From NCBI GenBank assembly GCA_000702085.1, contig JNKP01000005.1, forward strand, positions 1-64,000: DNA of 64,000 nucleotides, in the 5' to 3' direction. This stretch comes from Lachnospiraceae bacterium P6A3 (GTDB taxonomy: Bacteria > Bacillota > Clostridia > Lachnospirales > Lachnospiraceae). The translations under genes were made by a program, and so were the position numbers. Below, piece after piece: positions 62,336 through 64,000 of this stretch (within the stretch, counting starts at the first letter, position 1; the number at the start of each line of letters is the position of its first letter). A model generated the notes under the pieces. It worked only from the letters and a program-made list of their open reading frames with translations. It was not told the origin of the DNA and ran no database searches.

Positions 62336-63259
62336 ATGACAGGACAGGAGATTGCGCGGCTATTATCCGAGCATATCGATGAAAGATTCATTCATCCGGA
62401 TCAGCCCATGGCTGAATATACTTCGTTTCGCACGGGAGGCAGCGCATTATGCGTTGTAGAGGTTCATGATCTTGAGGAACTCAGAAGAGTTCTCACCTGT
62501 GTCAGAAAGAAGTTCCTTCCTTATTCGATTCTCGGAAACGGAACAAATACCCTTGTTGAGGATGAAGGATATTCGGGAGTTGCGGTTATTCTGGACGGTG
62601 AGTTCAAGAAGGTCGATGTAACCGGATACGAAGTCACCTGCGGAGGCGGCGCTTCTCTTGCCGCAGCCGGAAGAATGGCAGCGGATATGTGGCTCACCGG
62701 AATGGAGTGGGCATGCGGTATCCCCGGAACCATCGGCGGAGCGGTCAGGATGAATGCCGGAGCATTCGGTTCCGATATGTCCAAGATTGTAAAAAGAGTC
62801 AGAGCACTTACCACCGCCGGCGAAGAAATCGTACTTCGTCCCGCGGAGCTTCATTTCAAATACCGTCACAGTCTTTTCTGCGAGAAAAAATATGTTGTTC
62901 TCGAAGCCGTATTCGAACTTCAGAAGGGCGATAAGAACGAGATCAACGCCAAGATCGAGCAGTACGCAAAAGAGCGCAGGGACAAACAGCCTCTCGATCT
63001 TCCCAGTGCGGGATGCATTTTCAAGAACCCCAAGGAGGGCTCTGCGGCGCAGATGATCGATGAAGCCGGACTCGGCGGATCATATGTGGGAGGCGCCATG
63101 GTCTCCAAGAAGCATTGCAATTTCATCGTAAATACCGGAAAAGCGACTGCTACCGATATTACCAGACTTATCGAAAACGTAAGAAGAGAAGTATTTAACT
63201 ATAACGGTGTACGCCTTGAACCCGAACTCTGTGTTCTCGGCAGACCCGGAAGGTATTGA
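62336..63259 (+). CDS. murB: UDP-N-acetylenolpyruvoylglucosamine reductase MurB
   Basis: MurB reduces UDP-GlcNAc-enolpyruvate to UDP-MurNAc in peptidoglycan synthesis, using FAD and NADPH. The 307-residue length and the FAD motif SILGNGTNTLV, then GIPGTIGGAVRMNAGAFG, are typical. The catalytic proton donor usually is Ser in the block PSAGSxFK; here it reads PSAGCIFKNP, with Cys at that place. The ATG follows agagaggagagttgt. A small hairpin gcacc/gggtgc occurs in the leader (62306-62320). It is close to rapZ, as in many Firmicutes. Confidence 0.93.
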   Translation: MTGQEIARLLSEHIDERFIHPDQPMAEYTSFRTGGSALCVVEVHDLEELRRVLTCVRKKFLPYSILGNGTNTLVEDEGYSGVAVILDGEFKKVDVTGYEVTCGGGASLAAAGRMAADMWLTGMEWACGIPGTIGGAVRMNAGAFGSDMSKIVKRVRALTTAGEEIVLRPAELHFKYRHSLFCEKKYVVLEAVFELQKGDKNEINAKIEQYAKERRDKQPLDLPSAGCIFKNPKEGSAAQMIDEAGLGGSYVGGAMVSKKHCNFIVNTGKATATDITRLIENVRREVFNYNGVRLEPELCVLGRPGRY

Positions 63260-63264
63260 TACAG

Positions 63265-64000
63265 ATGCGGATAGTTATCATAACCGGAATGAGCGGAAGC
63301 GGTAAGAGAACCGGCATGAAAATGCTGGAGGATATCGGCTTCTATGCGATAGACAATCTGCCTGCTTCTCTGGTAGACAAATTTGTCGAGCTCCTTGCCC
63401 AGCCCGGCAACGAATACGGAAAAGTAGCTCTCGGAATAGATATAAGAACCGCGGGCTCCATGAAAAACCTGGCCCAGGTGATCAAGAATCTTAAATCCGG
63501 CGGACATGAAACGGAAGTCCTTTTCCTGGAAGCCTCCGATAAGACTCTTATAAGAAGATACAAAGAGACGAGAAGAATTCACCCTCTGGCAGGTGACGGA
63601 ACTCTGGAGGAGGGTATCAAAAAGGAACGTACCGAGCTTGCTCCCATCAAAAAGCAGGCTACATACGTCATCGATACTTCGAATCTTCTGACGAGGGAAT
63701 TTAAGGCGGAGCTTGATTCCATTTTCCGCAAGAATGAAAAATACAGTAATCTGAACGTCAGTATTGTTTCCTTCGGATTCAAATACGGAATCCCCGCGGA
63801 TGCGGATCTTGTTTTTGACGTAAGATTTCTCCCCAATCCCTTTTATATCGATGAACTCAAAGCAAAAACGGGTCTCGATAAAGAAGTAAGGGACTATGTT
63901 AACGGATTTAAGGAAACGGGGCAATTCCTTGATAAGCTTGAAGATATGATCTCCTTTTTGATACCGAATTACGTCAAAGAGGGAAAATACAACCTGGTGA
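63265..64000 (+). CDS. rapZ: RNase adapter RapZ-like nucleotide-binding protein (partial)
   Basis: The gene runs past the end of the window after 245 codons, so it is incomplete here. RapZ/YvcJ binds nucleotides and regulates small-RNA decay or competence in other bacteria. The first motif is ITGMSGSGKRTG; the residue after the P-loop lysine is Arg15 where Ser or Thr is usual. Downstream motifs EDIGFYAIDNLPASL, TRRIHPLAGDG, SIVSFGFKYGIP and ADLVFDVRFLPNPFY are as expected. The start has no strong ribosome site and follows murB by 5 bases. In Firmicutes gluM/yvcK and whiA usually follow. Confidence 0.92.
   Translation, partial: MRIVIITGMSGSGKRTGMKMLEDIGFYAIDNLPASLVDKFVELLAQPGNEYGKVALGIDIRTAGSMKNLAQVIKNLKSGGHETEVLFLEASDKTLIRRYKETRRIHPLAGDGTLEEGIKKERTELAPIKKQATYVIDTSNLLTREFKAELDSIFRKNEKYSNLNVSIVSFGFKYGIPADADLVFDVRFLPNPFYIDELKAKTGLDKEVRDYVNGFKETGQFLDKLEDMISFLIPNYVKEGKYNLV

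Overview
The window is chromosomal DNA from a Gram-positive, anaerobic Firmicute, most likely a Lachnospiraceae member (Butyrivibrio/Roseburia-like). Evidence: a SufCBDSU operon, a SCIFF/ranthipeptide locus, the B. subtilis-like cluster kinase-yaaR-holB-ricT-trmN6-rsmI, MecA, split transketolase, HPr kinase, a DUF6472 protein and strong AGGAGG-type ribosome binding sites. No phage, insertion sequence, integrase, plasmid gene or CRISPR array was seen. The window looks like ordinary chromosome with a few lineage-specific modules.

Layout: 1-830 is the 3' end of a 23S rRNA followed by tRNA-Asp, -Thr, -Tyr, -fMet and -Phe and a terminator. 1040-5878 is the Fe-S assembly operon sufCBDSU. 6031-10811 holds replication, RNA-modification and signalling housekeeping genes. 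10931-13046 holds an OFA-family transporter, a tiny DUF6472 protein and a zinc-ribbon membrane protein. 13266-16675 encodes a repeat-bearing FapA-family protein and an HD-GYP protein with a degenerate receiver. 16687-21524 is a pentose catabolism operon (FGGY kinase, AraD, transketolase N and C halves, Rpe). 21598-25110 encodes a PurF-like protein lacking the Cys2 nucleophile and a chemoreceptor-like protein with a C-terminal sugar-binding domain. 25172-31420 carries SurE, an alpha/beta hydrolase, a LytTR/DUF3021 pair, an M42 peptidase and small membrane proteins. 31741-33373 is the SCIFF precursor and its radical-SAM maturase. 33375-39766 is mixed metabolism plus a large lipoprotein on the minus strand. 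40066-44095 pairs an intracellular GH3 glycosidase with a sugar-binding/GGDEF protein. 44323-55673 includes TatD, MecA, a zinc-ribbon/TPM membrane module, ProS, an exonuclease, UvrC and a DUF1846 protein. 55801-64000 contains ftsH, a catalytically degenerate D-Ala-D-Ala carboxypeptidase homologue, trmB, trxA, hprK, glcK, murB and the start of rapZ.

Themes: several proteins keep a fold but have lost or changed hallmark residues (PurF-like, DD-carboxypeptidase-like, receiver domain, RapZ P-loop, MurB Ser to Cys). Two separate signalling proteins, a chemoreceptor-like protein and a diguanylate cyclase, carry periplasmic-binding-protein folds that appear to face the cytoplasm, so they may read internal sugar levels. 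I do not see a complete, wholly new system. The strongest candidates are these cytosolic sugar-sensor fusions, the unusual SCIFF peptide, and the FapA repeat protein with its structured leader next to the HD-GYP gene.
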